Of a stretch of 56,253 nt of DNA, positions 27,010-36,852 are shown piece by piece. A model generated the notes under the pieces. It had not been told where the DNA came from. It saw nothing but the letters and a program-made list of their open reading frames with translations, and ran no database searches. The stretch's first letter is position 1, and every line of letters starts with the position of its first letter. The DNA comes from Flavobacteriales bacterium (lineage in GTDB: Bacteria; Bacteroidota; Bacteroidia; Flavobacteriales; JABDKJ01): the NCBI GenBank assembly GCA_013002285.1, contig JABDKJ010000069.1, forward strand, positions 1 to 56,253. Reading direction: 5' to 3'. A program made the translations under genes and the position numbers.

Positions 27010-27516
27010 ATGAAAACACTCTTTATAAACAGACACGCAAAATCGTCTTGGAAAAACCATTCTTTGCGCGACTTTGACCGACCTTTGAACAAGCGGGGAA
27101 AGATAAATGCCCCATTCATGGCAGAGCGTTTTGCCCAAAATGAAACAATAGACTTTATCATCAGTAGCCCCGCGGAGCGCGCAAAGAAAACCGCAATGGC
27201 CTTTCAAGAAGCATGCGCCATTTCTGAGGAGCAATTTCGTTTCGAACAAGACATTTACATGGCTTCAGTCAGCGAAATACTTCGAATCGTTAATTCCATT
27301 CCAGATAAATACAATTCAGTAATGCTCTTTGGGCACAATCCTACCTTTAGCGAGTTGGCCTGGTATTTCGACCACAATTTCAATGATCATTTGGTCACCT
27401 GTGCACGGGTGAAAGTAGAATTCGATCTTGACAGATGGTCCTTGATCGGAAAGAACTTAGGTCGTGTTGTTGATCACGACTACCCAAGGAAATACAAGGA
27501 AATGGAAAACCTCTAA
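27010..27516 (+). CDS. Histidine phosphatase family protein (SixA-like)
   Basis: A 168-residue member of the phosphoglycerate-mutase-like superfamily. The catalytic motif is FINRHAKSSW (RHA in place of RHG, as in SixA-type proteins). R in FDRPLNKRGKINA, SSPAERAKKTA (about 53-63) and the second histidine in MLFGHNPTF (about 111-119) complete the active site. SixA removes phosphate from histidine phosphotransfer domains; whether this one does is unknown. It is followed after 19 bases by the DUF2188 gene. Confidence 0.9.
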   Translation: MKTLFINRHAKSSWKNHSLRDFDRPLNKRGKINAPFMAERFAQNETIDFIISSPAERAKKTAMAFQEACAISEEQFRFEQDIYMASVSEILRIVNSIPDKYNSVMLFGHNPTFSELAWYFDHNFNDHLVTCARVKVEFDLDRWSLIGKNLGRVVDHDYPRKYKEMENL

Positions 27517-27535
27517 ATTCAATTTAGAAAGAGAA

Positions 27536-27829
27536 ATGTCAGATATTAGAGAAGCCAGTTTTTGGCAAAAATTGCTAGAAAAAATATTGAAGATCCTCGG
27601 AAAAGGTCTCAGCAACAAGAGAAGAAAACCTTCGGAAAAACATCAGCATGTGGTGCCCTATAAGAAAGGGTGGGCTGTTCGCGGAGAGGGGAATAAACGC
27701 ATCACATCGAAGCACAGGAAGCAATCGACCGCGATCAGAAAAGCCAGAACAATTGCACGTAGATACAAGTCTGATGTGGTGGTGCATGGAAGTGATGGAA
27801 GGATCAGAGATAGAATGAGTTACGATTGA
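27536..27829 (+). CDS. DUF2188 family basic protein
   Basis: 97 residues from the ATG at 27536, chosen because the longer frame (from 27464) overlaps the phosphatase gene and its extra residues do not look conserved. The C-terminal half matches DUF2188: HQHVVPYKKGWAVRGEGNKR, then STAIRKARTIARRYKSDVVVHGSDGRIRDR. A short basic N-terminal helix (LLEKILKILGKGLSNKRRK) precedes it. Function unknown; many members are small stress-related proteins. Confidence 0.8.
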   Translation: MSDIREASFWQKLLEKILKILGKGLSNKRRKPSEKHQHVVPYKKGWAVRGEGNKRITSKHRKQSTAIRKARTIARRYKSDVVVHGSDGRIRDRMSYD

Positions 27830-27943
27830 ACATTAAACACTCGACCGCGCTAACATGTAAGTCATGGCTTAAGTAAAATAAATAAGATCAAACTTTGTGC
27901 AGATCTTGATCACCCTTGACCCATGATCTCAAGGCACTTATAA

Positions 27944-28702
27944 ATGAACAAATTCTATAGACAAATAAGGCAAACACTATTCATGGAAAAAAACCCAGGC
28001 CAATATTTAAAATATGCAATAGGCGAAATAGTTCTCGTTGTGATAGGGATATTGATAGCCCTGAGCATCAACAATTGGAACCAACAAAGAATAGAGAACA
28101 ATAAGAGTGTTGAACTCCTTAAAGGAATAACAAAAGACCTGAGGACAGATATCGCCAACCATGATAGGATGAGTATTCACTATGAGAACCGAATTGCTTT
28201 CTTTGATCGGCATATGGTCAAAACAGACTTTTCTTCAACATCCATAGATACCATCTTGGCCCTTTTTGATGGGAGCACAGGATTCTTTAATGTTACGGAT
28301 CAGAGCTATCAAAAAGTCAAGAACTTGGGTATCTCAATGATCTCGCAGAACGACTCTCTCACTGATCGTATCAATATCTATTACACCCTATCAAAAGAAA
28401 CCACAGAACTCATGGGTGATTACGATTTTCAGCAAACTGAAGAGGAAAATGACTTCTGGATGAAAGAACAAATTACAGTAGAGCACAACTTTGGTCTTGC
28501 AGAACAGATCCCTTTATTGCAAGACAGATCAGAGCAAAGAATGAATGCTTTAGAATTGATAAGTTCTCCCCAAGGCAGGAATTACCTAAAGATGGAATAC
28601 CTAAGGAAGAAAATGATCCTTTCCTATCAACAAAGAGCAAGAGCACAGGCACAAGAACTGTTGGATGATATTGAGGAGTATCTAAAGGCTAATTTGAGTT
28701 AA
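27944..28702 (+). CDS. DUF6090-like membrane-anchored protein
   Basis: 252 residues. The N-terminus reads MNKFYRQIRQTLF, then GQYLKYAIGEIVLVVIGILIALSINNWNQQR, one membrane helix at about 23-41 followed by a conserved NNWN. This is the signature of a family (DUF6090) abundant and often multi-copy in Bacteroidota. The remaining ~200 residues are charged, helical and probably periplasmic. No function is known to me. It appears to be a single gene. Confidence 0.85.
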   Translation: MNKFYRQIRQTLFMEKNPGQYLKYAIGEIVLVVIGILIALSINNWNQQRIENNKSVELLKGITKDLRTDIANHDRMSIHYENRIAFFDRHMVKTDFSSTSIDTILALFDGSTGFFNVTDQSYQKVKNLGISMISQNDSLTDRINIYYTLSKETTELMGDYDFQQTEEENDFWMKEQITVEHNFGLAEQIPLLQDRSEQRMNALELISSPQGRNYLKMEYLRKKMILSYQQRARAQAQELLDDIEEYLKANLS

Positions 28703-28749
28703 GGATAGAGGCAAGACCAGGTCAATTTTTTCTGTAGATTTAATGTCTT

Positions 28750-29856
28750 ATGAAACACTTGCTCGCCTTTTTATCCACTCTTCTAATTTTTTCATTCATC
28801 TCTGCCCAGCAATTCGAGATCTACGTTTCAGATGCAGGTAATTTCAATGAACCTCCTTGGCAAATCCTAAAGTTCGACCAGGATGGGAGCAACGGAGAAG
28901 TCTTTACCACAGATGAATTGGCTTGGCCGCAGGATATTGTTTTTATAGAAGACCAAGGTGTCGTGTTGATCTCCAATCTAAATACGAACAGAATAAATCG
29001 GCATGACGCTGCGACTGGTGAATTCATAGACATTTTCGCATCGGGTATAGGCGGCCCAACAAGAATGAAGGTTGGATCTGATGGTCTTCTCTATGTATTG
29101 CAATGGAGTGGAAATGGCCTCGTGAAAAGATATGACCTTAACGGAAACTTTGTTGATGACTTCACAGATGCAGCAGTATTGCAAAGCATTGGTTTAGATT
29201 GGGATAGTAATGGGGATCTTTACGTTTCTTCATTTTCTGGTGGAAGCGTGAGAAAGTTCAACCAGTCTGGGGAAGATCAAGGTATTTTCTTTGCAGCAAA
29301 TGCATTGGGCCCAACAAATATTTGGTTCAATGATGTTGGAGAACTTTTGGTCTGCGATTGGAATGGTTCTACGGTTAAAAGGTTCGATAGTGACGGACAG
29401 TATATTGATGAATTCATCTCAGGACTGAGCCAAAGTGAAGGTGTTGACATATTTCCTAATGGAAACATTCTCATTGGGAATGGAGGCACAAGCGCAGTAA
29501 AACTGTTTTCAAATGATGGCACATTCATAGAAGACATCATTCTTTCTGGAACGTTGGGTCTTATCCGTCCGAATGCTGCAATCCTCAGAGAAATGCCTGT
29601 TTCCATGCATGAAATTGCACAAGACAAATTTGAAGTATTCCCAAACATTGGCACTCAATTCAAATTGCAGATCAGCAATATGGGCCAAGTGAATTCAATT
29701 GAAGTTTTCAATGAATTAGGCCAGATAGTCCACAAAATGGACACGAACAATTCATTGATCTGGAATGCTGAAGGAGTTCAAAATGGTCACTTTTTTATAA
29801 GAGTACTGTTCAAGGATGGCACGTTTGAGGAAAAGAGCGTTCTAGTGGAAGGCTAA
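28750..29856 (+). CDS. NHL/SMP-like beta-propeller protein, type A T9SS cargo
   Basis: 368 residues. A signal peptide ends near FISAQ (about 19). About six propeller blades follow (about 25-275), each with a GLLYVLQWSGNGLVKRYDLNG-like strand pattern as in NHL or Vgb-type propellers. Residues ~290-368 form a type A sorting tail: FEVFPNIGTQFKLQISN, then NGHFFIRVLFKDGTFEEKSVLV. It is exported by T9SS and is either surface-bound or released. The ligand is unknown. The next gene is another type A cargo, but that has its own promoter. Confidence 0.87.
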   Translation: MKHLLAFLSTLLIFSFISAQQFEIYVSDAGNFNEPPWQILKFDQDGSNGEVFTTDELAWPQDIVFIEDQGVVLISNLNTNRINRHDAATGEFIDIFASGIGGPTRMKVGSDGLLYVLQWSGNGLVKRYDLNGNFVDDFTDAAVLQSIGLDWDSNGDLYVSSFSGGSVRKFNQSGEDQGIFFAANALGPTNIWFNDVGELLVCDWNGSTVKRFDSDGQYIDEFISGLSQSEGVDIFPNGNILIGNGGTSAVKLFSNDGTFIEDIILSGTLGLIRPNAAILREMPVSMHEIAQDKFEVFPNIGTQFKLQISNMGQVNSIEVFNELGQIVHKMDTNNSLIWNAEGVQNGHFFIRVLFKDGTFEEKSVLVEG

Positions 29857-29903
29857 CTTTAAGATGTTAACCAAAATGTTGTAAAAAGAATCTGCACCGT
29901 TTA

Positions 29904-29933
29904 TTGATGTTCTCTATACTCTTGTTACTTTTA
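29904..29933 (+). promoter_or_regulatory. Promoter of the jelly-roll T9SS cargo gene
   Basis: TTG at 29904-29906, 19 bases, then TACTTTTA at 29926-29933, seven of eight positions of the -7 consensus. The predicted transcript start is near 29940, about 20 bases before the ATG. Confidence 0.5.
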
Positions 29934-29959
29934 ACGTTCAACATTAAATTAAAGAAAAC

Positions 29960-30772
29960 ATGAAGAAATTTTTACTCTCTTTTATCGTAATTTTTGCTTT
30001 TGGCTTTGCGAACTCACAGATCTACACAGCCAATGACACTACTGCTTTTGCTGAATTTACATCAGTAGATGCAGATGGAGATGGTTTTGATTGGACCCTT
30101 GCTGATCTCTCTGGTTCAGGTTTAACACTTGAAGCACAAGGAGAATGCATCCTTTCAAACTCTTGGGCCGGGGTGCCTTTGACCCCAGACAACTGGTTGG
30201 TCTCTCCTGCCATAGACCTTAGTGGTCAAACTGGTGATATCTTTTTCAGTTATAGAATGGGTTCTGTAGAATCTACTGCAAGTGGATGGTATGAAGAGTT
30301 CCTTTCTGTTTACCTTGTGGATGATGTTAGTATTCCGGCATTGCAAGCTGCAACTCCAATAAGAGAATTGACTTTACCAGGTGGTGAAGAAATGTTCACT
30401 TATTCAGAAGATATCAGTAGTTCTGCTGGTGAATCTGCAGTTTATTTGGTTTTCCGTCATCACAACTGCACAGATGAGAACTTCGTAGTTCTTGATGACA
30501 TTACTGTTGCTGATGTTCCTACAGGAATAGTAGAAAATCAATTGGAGACTAATATGTTCCCTAATCCTGTAGTCGATGTATTGAACATCACTACGGCTAG
30601 TAACATGGTTGACGTTAGCATTTATGGCGTTGATGGAAAATTGATCTCTAATGAAGCAGTTAACAATGTTATTGCTCAGATCAATGTTTCTGATCTTAAT
30701 GCTGGTATGTATATAGCTGTTATCGAAGCCGATAATGGTCTTATGAGTAGACAGTCTTTCGTTAAGAAATAA
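29960..30772 (+). CDS. Choice-of-anchor-J-like jelly-roll protein, type A T9SS cargo
   Basis: 270 residues. A signal peptide ends near FANSQ (about 20). Residues ~25-175 form a jelly-roll of the cleaved-adhesin/choice-of-anchor J type: DGDGFDWTLADLSGSG, WLVSPAIDLSGQTGDIFFSY, and VYLVFRHHNCTDENFVVLDDI. Residues ~190-270 are a type A sorting tail: NMFPNPVVDVLNITTAS, then DLNAGMYIAVIEADNGLMSRQSFVKK. It is a small secreted surface protein, probably abundant given its own promoter and a strong terminator. Confidence 0.9.
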   Translation: MKKFLLSFIVIFAFGFANSQIYTANDTTAFAEFTSVDADGDGFDWTLADLSGSGLTLEAQGECILSNSWAGVPLTPDNWLVSPAIDLSGQTGDIFFSYRMGSVESTASGWYEEFLSVYLVDDVSIPALQAATPIRELTLPGGEEMFTYSEDISSSAGESAVYLVFRHHNCTDENFVVLDDITVADVPTGIVENQLETNMFPNPVVDVLNITTASNMVDVSIYGVDGKLISNEAVNNVIAQINVSDLNAGMYIAVIEADNGLMSRQSFVKK

Positions 30773-30793
30773 TTTTTTTCTCTTTAGAGAATG

Positions 30794-30825
30794 AAAAAAG
30801 GGAAGCAAGTGCTTCCCTTTTTTTT
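30794..30825. terminator. Bidirectional rho-independent terminator
   Basis: An A-tract, GGGAAGC, an AAGT loop, GCTTCCC and a T-tract. It is symmetrical, so it can end both the cargo gene on + and the sulphate-transporter gene on -, whose stop codon lies at 30830. Confidence 0.92.
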
Positions 30826-30829
30826 GTGC

Positions 30830-32434
30830 TTATTTTTCAATGAGTTCTTCCATCCTGGCCATAACATGATACCTAGGGTCATCTATGTTCTTTACAATAA
30901 CTCGTTCTAGTTTTGGAGAGGCCTTCACTAAAAGTGTTTGGCACTCTTCGCTCAAATGTTGTAAGTGTAAGGTCTTTCCTGCTGCTTCGTACTTTTCGGT
31001 TAGTTGAAAAAGCGCCTCTAACGCGGAATGGTCCGTAATACGTGATTCAATAAAATCTATGATCACTTTGTCAGGATCTTCATTCACATTGAACTTGTTC
31101 TTGAATGTTTGGATGCTTCCAAAGAACAAAGGGCCCCAGATCTCATATACTTTAGTCCCATCCTCCAAAAAATGTTTTCTCGCACGGATGCGCCTTGCGC
31201 TTTCCCATGCAAATACCAATGCGCTCATAATTATTCCAGCGATCACAGCTATTGCCAGATCAAAGATCACAGTAAGTGCAGACACTGAGATCAGGACGAG
31301 GGCATCGCTCAATGGGATCTTATTCAGGATCCTGAAACTACTCCAAGCAAATGTTCCGATCACCACCATGAACATAACGCCCACCAACGCTGCAATTGGC
31401 ACCTGCTCGATCAAGCCTGATGCATAGAGAATAAACCCAAGTAAAGTAAGTGCCGCTACTATTCCGGACAGCCTTGTTCGCCCTCCAGCTTTAATATTTA
31501 TGATCGACTGCCCTATCATAGCGCATCCGCCCATTCCACCAAATAGACCTGTAAAGATGTTTGCACTCCCTTGAGCTACACATTCTTTGTTGGAACTACC
31601 TCTTGTCTCGGTCAATTCGTCAATAAGGTTCAAGGTCATCAATGACTCGATCAATCCAATGGCCGCTAGAACAAGGGCATAGGGACCTATGAATTTCAAA
31701 GTCTCCAGATCGAATGGGATCTTCTCGAACAATGCAAATTGAAATTCAGGCAAACCTCCTTTAAGACCATCTCCACCTCCATCTTTAATAAAACTTCCAA
31801 CAGTAGCTACATCTAGCTTTCCTAATATGGCTATTGCGGAAACGACTCCTATTGCGATCAATGCTTCTGGTAATTTTTTGTAGATCTTTGGCAAAAAATG
31901 CATGATTGCCATTGTCAAAGCCACGAGCCCGATCATTGTGAACAAAGGCATTCCACTCATCCACTGCGCTTTTCCATTTACGACTTCCTTGAACATTCCT
32001 AATTGAGAAAGGAAAATCACGATCGCCAAACCATTCACGAAGCCCATCATTACAGGGTGAGGAATGAGTCTTACGAATTTTCCCATTTTCAATAATCCCA
32101 CGACTATCTGTATGGCTCCCATTAGAATTACCGTTGCAAATAAGTAATACAGCCCTAGCTCCTCTTCTGGAGCTCCCTTGGCGTTTCCTTCTGCAACTAA
32201 ACTGACCATAACTACAGCCAATGCACCAGTTGCCCCGCTGATCATTCCTGGTCTACCGCCAAAAATGGAGGTAATGAGGCCTATCATAAAAGCAGCATAC
32301 AAACCGACCAATGGGTCTACACCTGCTACAAAAGCAAATGCCACAGCTTCCGGCACTAAAGCCAAAGCAACAGTGAGTCCACTTAAAATATCGTTTTTAG
32401 CGTTGGTTGCACGCTCTCGAATGAATTGTACCAT
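30830..32434 (-). CDS. SulP-family inorganic anion transporter with STAS domain
   Basis: 534 residues. The N-terminal ~400 form the SLC26/SulP membrane domain: GLTVALALVPEAVAFAFVAG at about 19-38 near the first helices, then many Gly/Ala-rich segments including FGGMGGCAMIGQSIINIKAGG around 297-317. The C-terminal STAS domain (about 430-534) includes KVIIDFIESRITDHSALEAL. It imports sulphate, bicarbonate or another anion; the substrate is not determinable. The gene is bounded downstream by a terminator and is monocistronic. Confidence 0.92.
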   Translation of the reverse strand: MVQFIRERATNAKNDILSGLTVALALVPEAVAFAFVAGVDPLVGLYAAFMIGLITSIFGGRPGMISGATGALAVVMVSLVAEGNAKGAPEEELGLYYLFATVILMGAIQIVVGLLKMGKFVRLIPHPVMMGFVNGLAIVIFLSQLGMFKEVVNGKAQWMSGMPLFTMIGLVALTMAIMHFLPKIYKKLPEALIAIGVVSAIAILGKLDVATVGSFIKDGGGDGLKGGLPEFQFALFEKIPFDLETLKFIGPYALVLAAIGLIESLMTLNLIDELTETRGSSNKECVAQGSANIFTGLFGGMGGCAMIGQSIINIKAGGRTRLSGIVAALTLLGFILYASGLIEQVPIAALVGVMFMVVIGTFAWSSFRILNKIPLSDALVLISVSALTVIFDLAIAVIAGIIMSALVFAWESARRIRARKHFLEDGTKVYEIWGPLFFGSIQTFKNKFNVNEDPDKVIIDFIESRITDHSALEALFQLTEKYEAAGKTLHLQHLSEECQTLLVKASPKLERVIVKNIDDPRYHVMARMEELIEK

Positions 32435-32552
32435 AGTTTTCTTAAGGGAAACAAAGGATCAGAAAAGGCCCCCTTTACTTTGAACTGTGTTTACGTAAGC
32501 TTTTTGAAAAAGGTCTGAAGATCAACCTCTTAATTCAATTAAATGGTAAAAG

Positions 32553-32574
32553 AAAAAGGGCCGAAGCCCTTTTT
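32553..32574 (-). terminator. Terminator of the yaaA-FKBP operon
   Basis: On the minus strand: AAAAAGGGC, a TTCG tetraloop, GCCCTTTTT. It sits a few bases after the FKBP stop codon at 32584. The UUCG loop and T tract make it a strong terminator. Confidence 0.92.
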
Positions 32575-32583
32575 CTAATGTTC

Positions 32584-33945
32584 TTAGTTGATCTTCAACA
32601 ACTCTACATCAAATATGAGTGTAGAGTTTGGTGGTATCCTGTCACCTGCTCCTTGAGCACCATATCCCAATGAAGAAGGGATGTAAAACCTGTAAATGGC
32701 ACCTGGGCTCATTAAGGCTACACCTTCTGTCCAACCCTTGATCACTCTGTTCAATGGGAATGTTGCAGGCTGTCCTCTATCCAATGAAGAATCAAATTTT
32801 GTTCCGTCAGTAAGCATTCCAGTGTAGTGAACTGTAACTTCATCTGTAGCATTTGGTTTAGCACCATCTGCCGCAACGATCACTCTGTATTGAAGTCCAC
32901 TATCTGTTGTTTCAACATCTGCTCTCGCTCCATTTTCTTCGAATGAAGTAAAATCAGGTGCTTCTGAAGGGCCCATTTTTGAAGGCATAGGCGGTTCCTT
33001 TTTCATGATCTTCAACAACTCCACATCAAAGATCAAAGTTGAGTTTGGCCCTATATCTGCTCCAGCTCCTCTCTCGCCATATGCCAATTCTGAAGGAATG
33101 TAAAACCTGAATTTAGAACCTTCGCTCATTAATTGAACTCCTTCAGTCCATCCAGGGATTACTCTATTCAACGGAAATGTTGTTGGCTCTCCCCTATCCA
33201 CAGAACTGTCAAATTTGGTTCCATCAAGAAGTGTTCCGGTGTAATGCACAGTAACTTCATCAGTAGCCAAAGGCTTTTCTCCTTCACTTGCTTCAATAAC
33301 CTCGTACTGCAACCCGCTTGCGGTTTCTGTAATACCCGACTTCTTTTTGTTCTCTGTAAGGAAAGCCAATCCCTCTTCTTTGTTCTTCATTTTTGCTATC
33401 TTTTTTAATTCTATTTTGTGTTTGTTCAATATTCCACTGACATTCTCTTCTTGGACCAAGCCATTCCCTGCATAACCGTCATCAAATCCTTTATTCACGG
33501 CAGCATGGTTCAACGTTCCAAAATTTTGCTGTAGGGTGTTCATTCCTAATTTTACGCCCAGGGCATAACTCAAAGAATCCTTATAAGCTTGGTCTTCGAT
33601 CTTCGCTTGTGAAATGTCTTCACCTGCTTCTTTCTTTTTTCTTTGTTCGTTCAGATATTCCCTGACCATTAGGTCGGCTTGCATCACTTTTAATTCTGTG
33701 TCTTCTGACTTGCAAGTAGCCTGATGACCTTCGTGCAATCTCTGTGTATTGATGTCTGTGAAATTCTGTTTTAAGGTGTTCATGCCTAGCTGCATCCCTA
33801 CTGCATAACTCACAGTATCCAAATGACTATTCAGTCCTTTGAATTCTTCTTTTGCTACATTACTTTTCTGAGAGTTGCATGCGACCATTATGCCGGCCAT
33901 AAGCACTATCCCGACAATTGTTCTTGTTATCATATTCTGAATCAT
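32584..33945 (-). CDS. Lipoprotein with two FKBP-type peptidyl-prolyl isomerase domains
   Basis: I choose the ATG at 33945 because it overlaps the upstream yaaA stop as ATGA. It gives 453 residues. Numbered from it, a signal peptide ends in a lipobox with Cys23 (MVAC). Two FKBP_N-type dimerisation segments follow ([17 protein letters not shown] near 42-58, and the similar [17 protein letters not shown] near 120-136). Then come two FKBP catalytic domains (about 205-305 and 355-453), each with [16 protein letters not shown] and FPLNRVI-GWTEG, ending in [13 protein letters not shown]. It probably assists folding in the periplasm. Duplication of both domain types in one chain is unusual. Confidence 0.9.
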   Translation of the reverse strand: MIQNMITRTIVGIVLMAGIMVACNSQKSNVAKEEFKGLNSHLDTVSYAVGMQLGMNTLKQNFTDINTQRLHEGHQATCKSEDTELKVMQADLMVREYLNEQRKKKEAGEDISQAKIEDQAYKDSLSYALGVKLGMNTLQQNFGTLNHAAVNKGFDDGYAGNGLVQEENVSGILNKHKIELKKIAKMKNKEEGLAFLTENKKKSGITETASGLQYEVIEASEGEKPLATDEVTVHYTGTLLDGTKFDSSVDRGEPTTFPLNRVIPGWTEGVQLMSEGSKFRFYIPSELAYGERGAGADIGPNSTLIFDVELLKIMKKEPPMPSKMGPSEAPDFTSFEENGARADVETTDSGLQYRVIVAADGAKPNATDEVTVHYTGMLTDGTKFDSSLDRGQPATFPLNRVIKGWTEGVALMSPGAIYRFYIPSSLGYGAQGAGDRIPPNSTLIFDVELLKIN

Positions 33946-34715
33946 ATTTTTCGTGTGAATACCCAATTATTTCCTTCCGAAAGTCTGGCATTAAACCCGT
34001 AACCTTCAGAATCGAAGCCTTTGATGTCTTCTGTTTTCTCGATCTTGTTCTTGACTATATAAGAAGTCATATATCCCCTTGCCTTTTTTGCAAGGAATTG
34101 AATTACCTTGAACTCTCCATTTTTGTAGTCTTTAAAAACCGGTGTGATGATATTCTTGTTCAGCAATTTCGTTTTGATCGACTTGAAATATTCTGCAGAA
34201 GCTAAATTGATGAGGTCATCTGACCCAATTCCTTCCATTGCATTTGCAATACCCTTGGTGATCCTATCGTCCCAAAATTTATACAGATTGTTCTTCTTTG
34301 GGGTCACTTTCAATTGCGTGCCCATTTCCAGACGATAGGCTTGCATAAGGTCTAATGGCCTTAATACTCCGTACAATCCAGAAAGGATACGGATATGCTT
34401 CTGCGCAAATTCGAGATCCTTTTTATTGTAATTCTCAGCATCCAGTCCAACATAGACATCACCTTTAAAAGCAAATACCGCCTGTTTGGCGTTCTTTAGG
34501 TTAAATGGGAGGTTCCAGGCTTTGTACCTTTCTTCATTCAGATTCGCGATGTCTGAACTCACACTCATCAATTTTTCCAATTGACGTGCAGAAAGTTTCT
34601 TCAATTTCCCGATCAAATACTCTGAATCATCCAAATGTTCTGGTACAGTGAAGTCCTTTATTCTAGGAACACTATCGAAGTCGAGACGCTTTGCCGGAGA
34701 GAGTACTATTAACAT
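33942..34715 (-). CDS. yaaA: Peroxide-stress protein YaaA (DUF328)
   Basis: 257 residues from the ATG at 34715 ([13 protein letters not shown]), the conserved N-terminus of the family. The frame extends upstream to 34754, but the -7 box at 34732-34739 lies in that stretch. Other family features are [21 protein letters not shown], a VYVGLDAE segment, [23 protein letters not shown] near the middle, and [14 protein letters not shown] near the end. In E. coli YaaA lowers free iron and limits oxidative DNA damage. It is translationally coupled to the FKBP gene. Confidence 0.93.
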   Translation of the reverse strand: MLIVLSPAKRLDFDSVPRIKDFTVPEHLDDSEYLIGKLKKLSARQLEKLMSVSSDIANLNEERYKAWNLPFNLKNAKQAVFAFKGDVYVGLDAENYNKKDLEFAQKHIRILSGLYGVLRPLDLMQAYRLEMGTQLKVTPKKNNLYKFWDDRITKGIANAMEGIGSDDLINLASAEYFKSIKTKLLNKNIITPVFKDYKNGEFKVIQFLAKKARGYMTSYIVKNKIEKTEDIKGFDSEGYGFNARLSEGNNWVFTRKI

Positions 34716-34731
34716 GCTAAAAAAATGTCTA

Positions 34732-34739
34732 CAAAAGTA
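34732..34739 (-). promoter_or_regulatory. Candidate -7 box of yaaA
   Basis: Reads TACTTTTG on the minus strand, a perfect TAnnTTTG, placing the start of transcription about 10 bases before the ATG at 34715. No clear -33 element. Confidence 0.4.
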
Positions 34740-34804
34740 TATTCTTTGAAGCATTTAACCGAGAAAAAGACATGTTGTTTAAAAAAGTAAATTAGCAGCA
34801 CTTT

Positions 34805-36016
34805 ATGGGATTCGAAAAATTAGGGTTAGACCCAAGTATATTGGAAGGTATTGAAGCTATGGGATTTACCGAACCAACGCCTGTTCAGGAAAAAGCTATT
34901 CCGGCAATTATCGAGGGTCGTGATCTTATTGGAGCTTCCCAAACAGGTACGGGTAAAACCGGTGCATTCGTTCTTCCGATCCTTCATCACGTATTGAACA
35001 GTAAGGCAGATGGAAAGGTAAAAGCCTTGATCATTTGTCCTACTCGAGAACTCGCTGTGCAAATAGACAGACAGATAGAAGGAATGTCATACTTTGCTGC
35101 TTGTACTTCATGCGCGGTCTATGGTGGCGGTACAGGGAGTGATTTTGACCGTGAGAAGAAAGCTTTACAAACAGGTGCCGATATTATTATCGGGACTCCC
35201 GGACGTTTGATCTCTCATCTGAGCCTTGGTTATGTGGATACATCGCAGATCGCTCATTTCATATTGGATGAAGCAGATAAAATGCTGGAAATGGGTTTTA
35301 TCGATGACATTATGAGGATAGCAAAGTACCTTCCCGAGAAACGCCAGAACATCCTTTTTTCAGCAACCATGCCAAGCAACATTTTGCACTTAGCGAAAAA
35401 GATGTTGACCAACCCGGTTGAGATCAAATTCCAGATCTCAAAACCTGCTGAAGGTATTATTCAGATCGCTTATTTGGTTTATAACAAAGACAAGATAAGA
35501 CTGTTGAAAAAATTACTTGGAGACAAAGAACTGAATCGAGTGCTCATTTTTAGCTCAACCAAAAAGAACGTCAAACGAATAAGACGCGACTTAAAGAGTA
35601 TCAACGCGAATGTTGATGAAGTTCATTCTGATCTGGTCCAAAAAGACCGAGAACAGGCTTTGTTAGATTTCAAGAACATGAAAACCCAAGTGATCGTTGC
35701 TACGGACGTTCTCAGTCGTGGGATCGATATTGAAGACATTGAGATCGTTATAAACTTCGATGTCCCTTCTGATGGTGAAGATTATGTACACAGAATAGGA
35801 AGGACGGCACGTGCGAGTAAAACAGGCCTCGCGATCACATTCATTGGTGAAGATGATATTCGTAAATTCATGTCTATTGAAAAATTGATCGAACGCGAAG
35901 TACAAAAACTGAAAGTACCTGAGGAGATAGGTGAAAGCCCTGAATATGTTGCCGGGAAAAGCTTTGGTCGTAAAGGCGGATACAAGGGCAAACGAAATTT
36001 TAAGAAAAAAAGATAA
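34805..36016 (+). CDS. DEAD-box RNA helicase (RhlE/DeaD-like)
   Basis: 403 residues with all motifs: Q motif (FTEPTPVQEKAIPAI), Walker A ASQTGTGKTG, PTRELAVQ, GTPGRL, DEADKMLEMGF, SAT, IFSSTKKN, VATDVLSRGIDIEDIE, and HRIGRTARA. A short Gly/Lys-rich basic tail (GRKGGYKGKRNFKKKR) replaces the long C-terminal extension of DeaD proteins, so it looks more like RhlE. It is divergent from yaaA. It probably acts in ribosome assembly or RNA turnover. Confidence 0.95.
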   Translation: MGFEKLGLDPSILEGIEAMGFTEPTPVQEKAIPAIIEGRDLIGASQTGTGKTGAFVLPILHHVLNSKADGKVKALIICPTRELAVQIDRQIEGMSYFAACTSCAVYGGGTGSDFDREKKALQTGADIIIGTPGRLISHLSLGYVDTSQIAHFILDEADKMLEMGFIDDIMRIAKYLPEKRQNILFSATMPSNILHLAKKMLTNPVEIKFQISKPAEGIIQIAYLVYNKDKIRLLKKLLGDKELNRVLIFSSTKKNVKRIRRDLKSINANVDEVHSDLVQKDREQALLDFKNMKTQVIVATDVLSRGIDIEDIEIVINFDVPSDGEDYVHRIGRTARASKTGLAITFIGEDDIRKFMSIEKLIEREVQKLKVPEEIGESPEYVAGKSFGRKGGYKGKRNFKKKR

Positions 36017-36090
36017 ACTAGTCTTCTTCGCCATATCGCCAAATTCCAATTCGTTTTATATTTGGCAATTATTCAAAGACGATCGCAAAA

Positions 36091-36804
36091 ATGCGCCTTC
36101 TGAAAAACAAGAAACTCTATTTCTGGTATCTCCCACTGATCACTTCAATAGTGTTCATCCTATTCAACTATTCAGGGGTCGAGATCCTGCAGTCGATCAT
36201 TTCTCCTCCTGTAAATCGAGAATTCGGCTTAGTCGAAAATCTCCAGCTGATCGCTATTATATTGTTGGCAATTCTGGCTTTCAAGGGCATTAGAAAGGAT
36301 AAGTTCTGGTTGGAAAATCTGGGATTTGCCTTCCTCGGCCTGTTTATGATCTTCGCCTTTCTTTAAGAGATGGACTATGGAAGGCATTACTATGAATATT
36401 TTTATGAAGGTGGAAAAGAGAACAAAAGCATTGTAAGGAATTTCCATAACCAGGGAAACAACAATTTCTATGTTAGACAGTTCATCATATTCACTATGAT
36501 CTTGATCTTTGTCTTGTTACCATGGCTAAGGTGGAAAGACAAGGTCAAGAATAGATATGTACTTTTCTTTTGTGCGGACAAAATGATCATTGGTTCTTTC
36601 GTGGTCTATCTTATCGTTTCTCAATTGGCAAGAAGGCTCCCCGAATTAGGAATGCCCGAAAACCCTTCACTAGTGGGAAATCACCAGGAATTCGAGGAAT
36701 TGGTCTCTTATTACATCATGTATCTCTATTTATATGAGATGGTAAATTTCAAAGACCCCTTTTTCAAGACCAAGGCCTCATTGACAGCTGAACAAGAAAA
36801 ATAA
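36091..36804 (+). pseudogene. Membrane-protein gene interrupted by one in-frame TAA
   Basis: Two open frames in the same phase (36091-36363 and 36367-36804) are separated only by TAA at 36364-36366. Read through, the junction is FAFL-stop-EMDYGRHYYEYF. Related membrane proteins commonly have a FxEExxxG-type stretch here, so a Glu codon (GAA) probably became TAA. The two parts together give ~238 residues with membrane helices near 12-28, 47-65, 77-91, then further ones in the second part. It may be a recent pseudogene, or the two halves may be made separately since an ATG lies three bases after the stop. A sequencing error cannot be excluded. Confidence 0.65.
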
Positions 36805-36852
36805 CTCGGTCTTTTATATTCCCTTGATCTAGAAAATGTCAACTTTATAACA

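Noticed and set aside
34716..34754. Longer N-terminus for YaaA
   Set aside because: The family starts at [13 protein letters not shown]; the promoter element lies in the extension.
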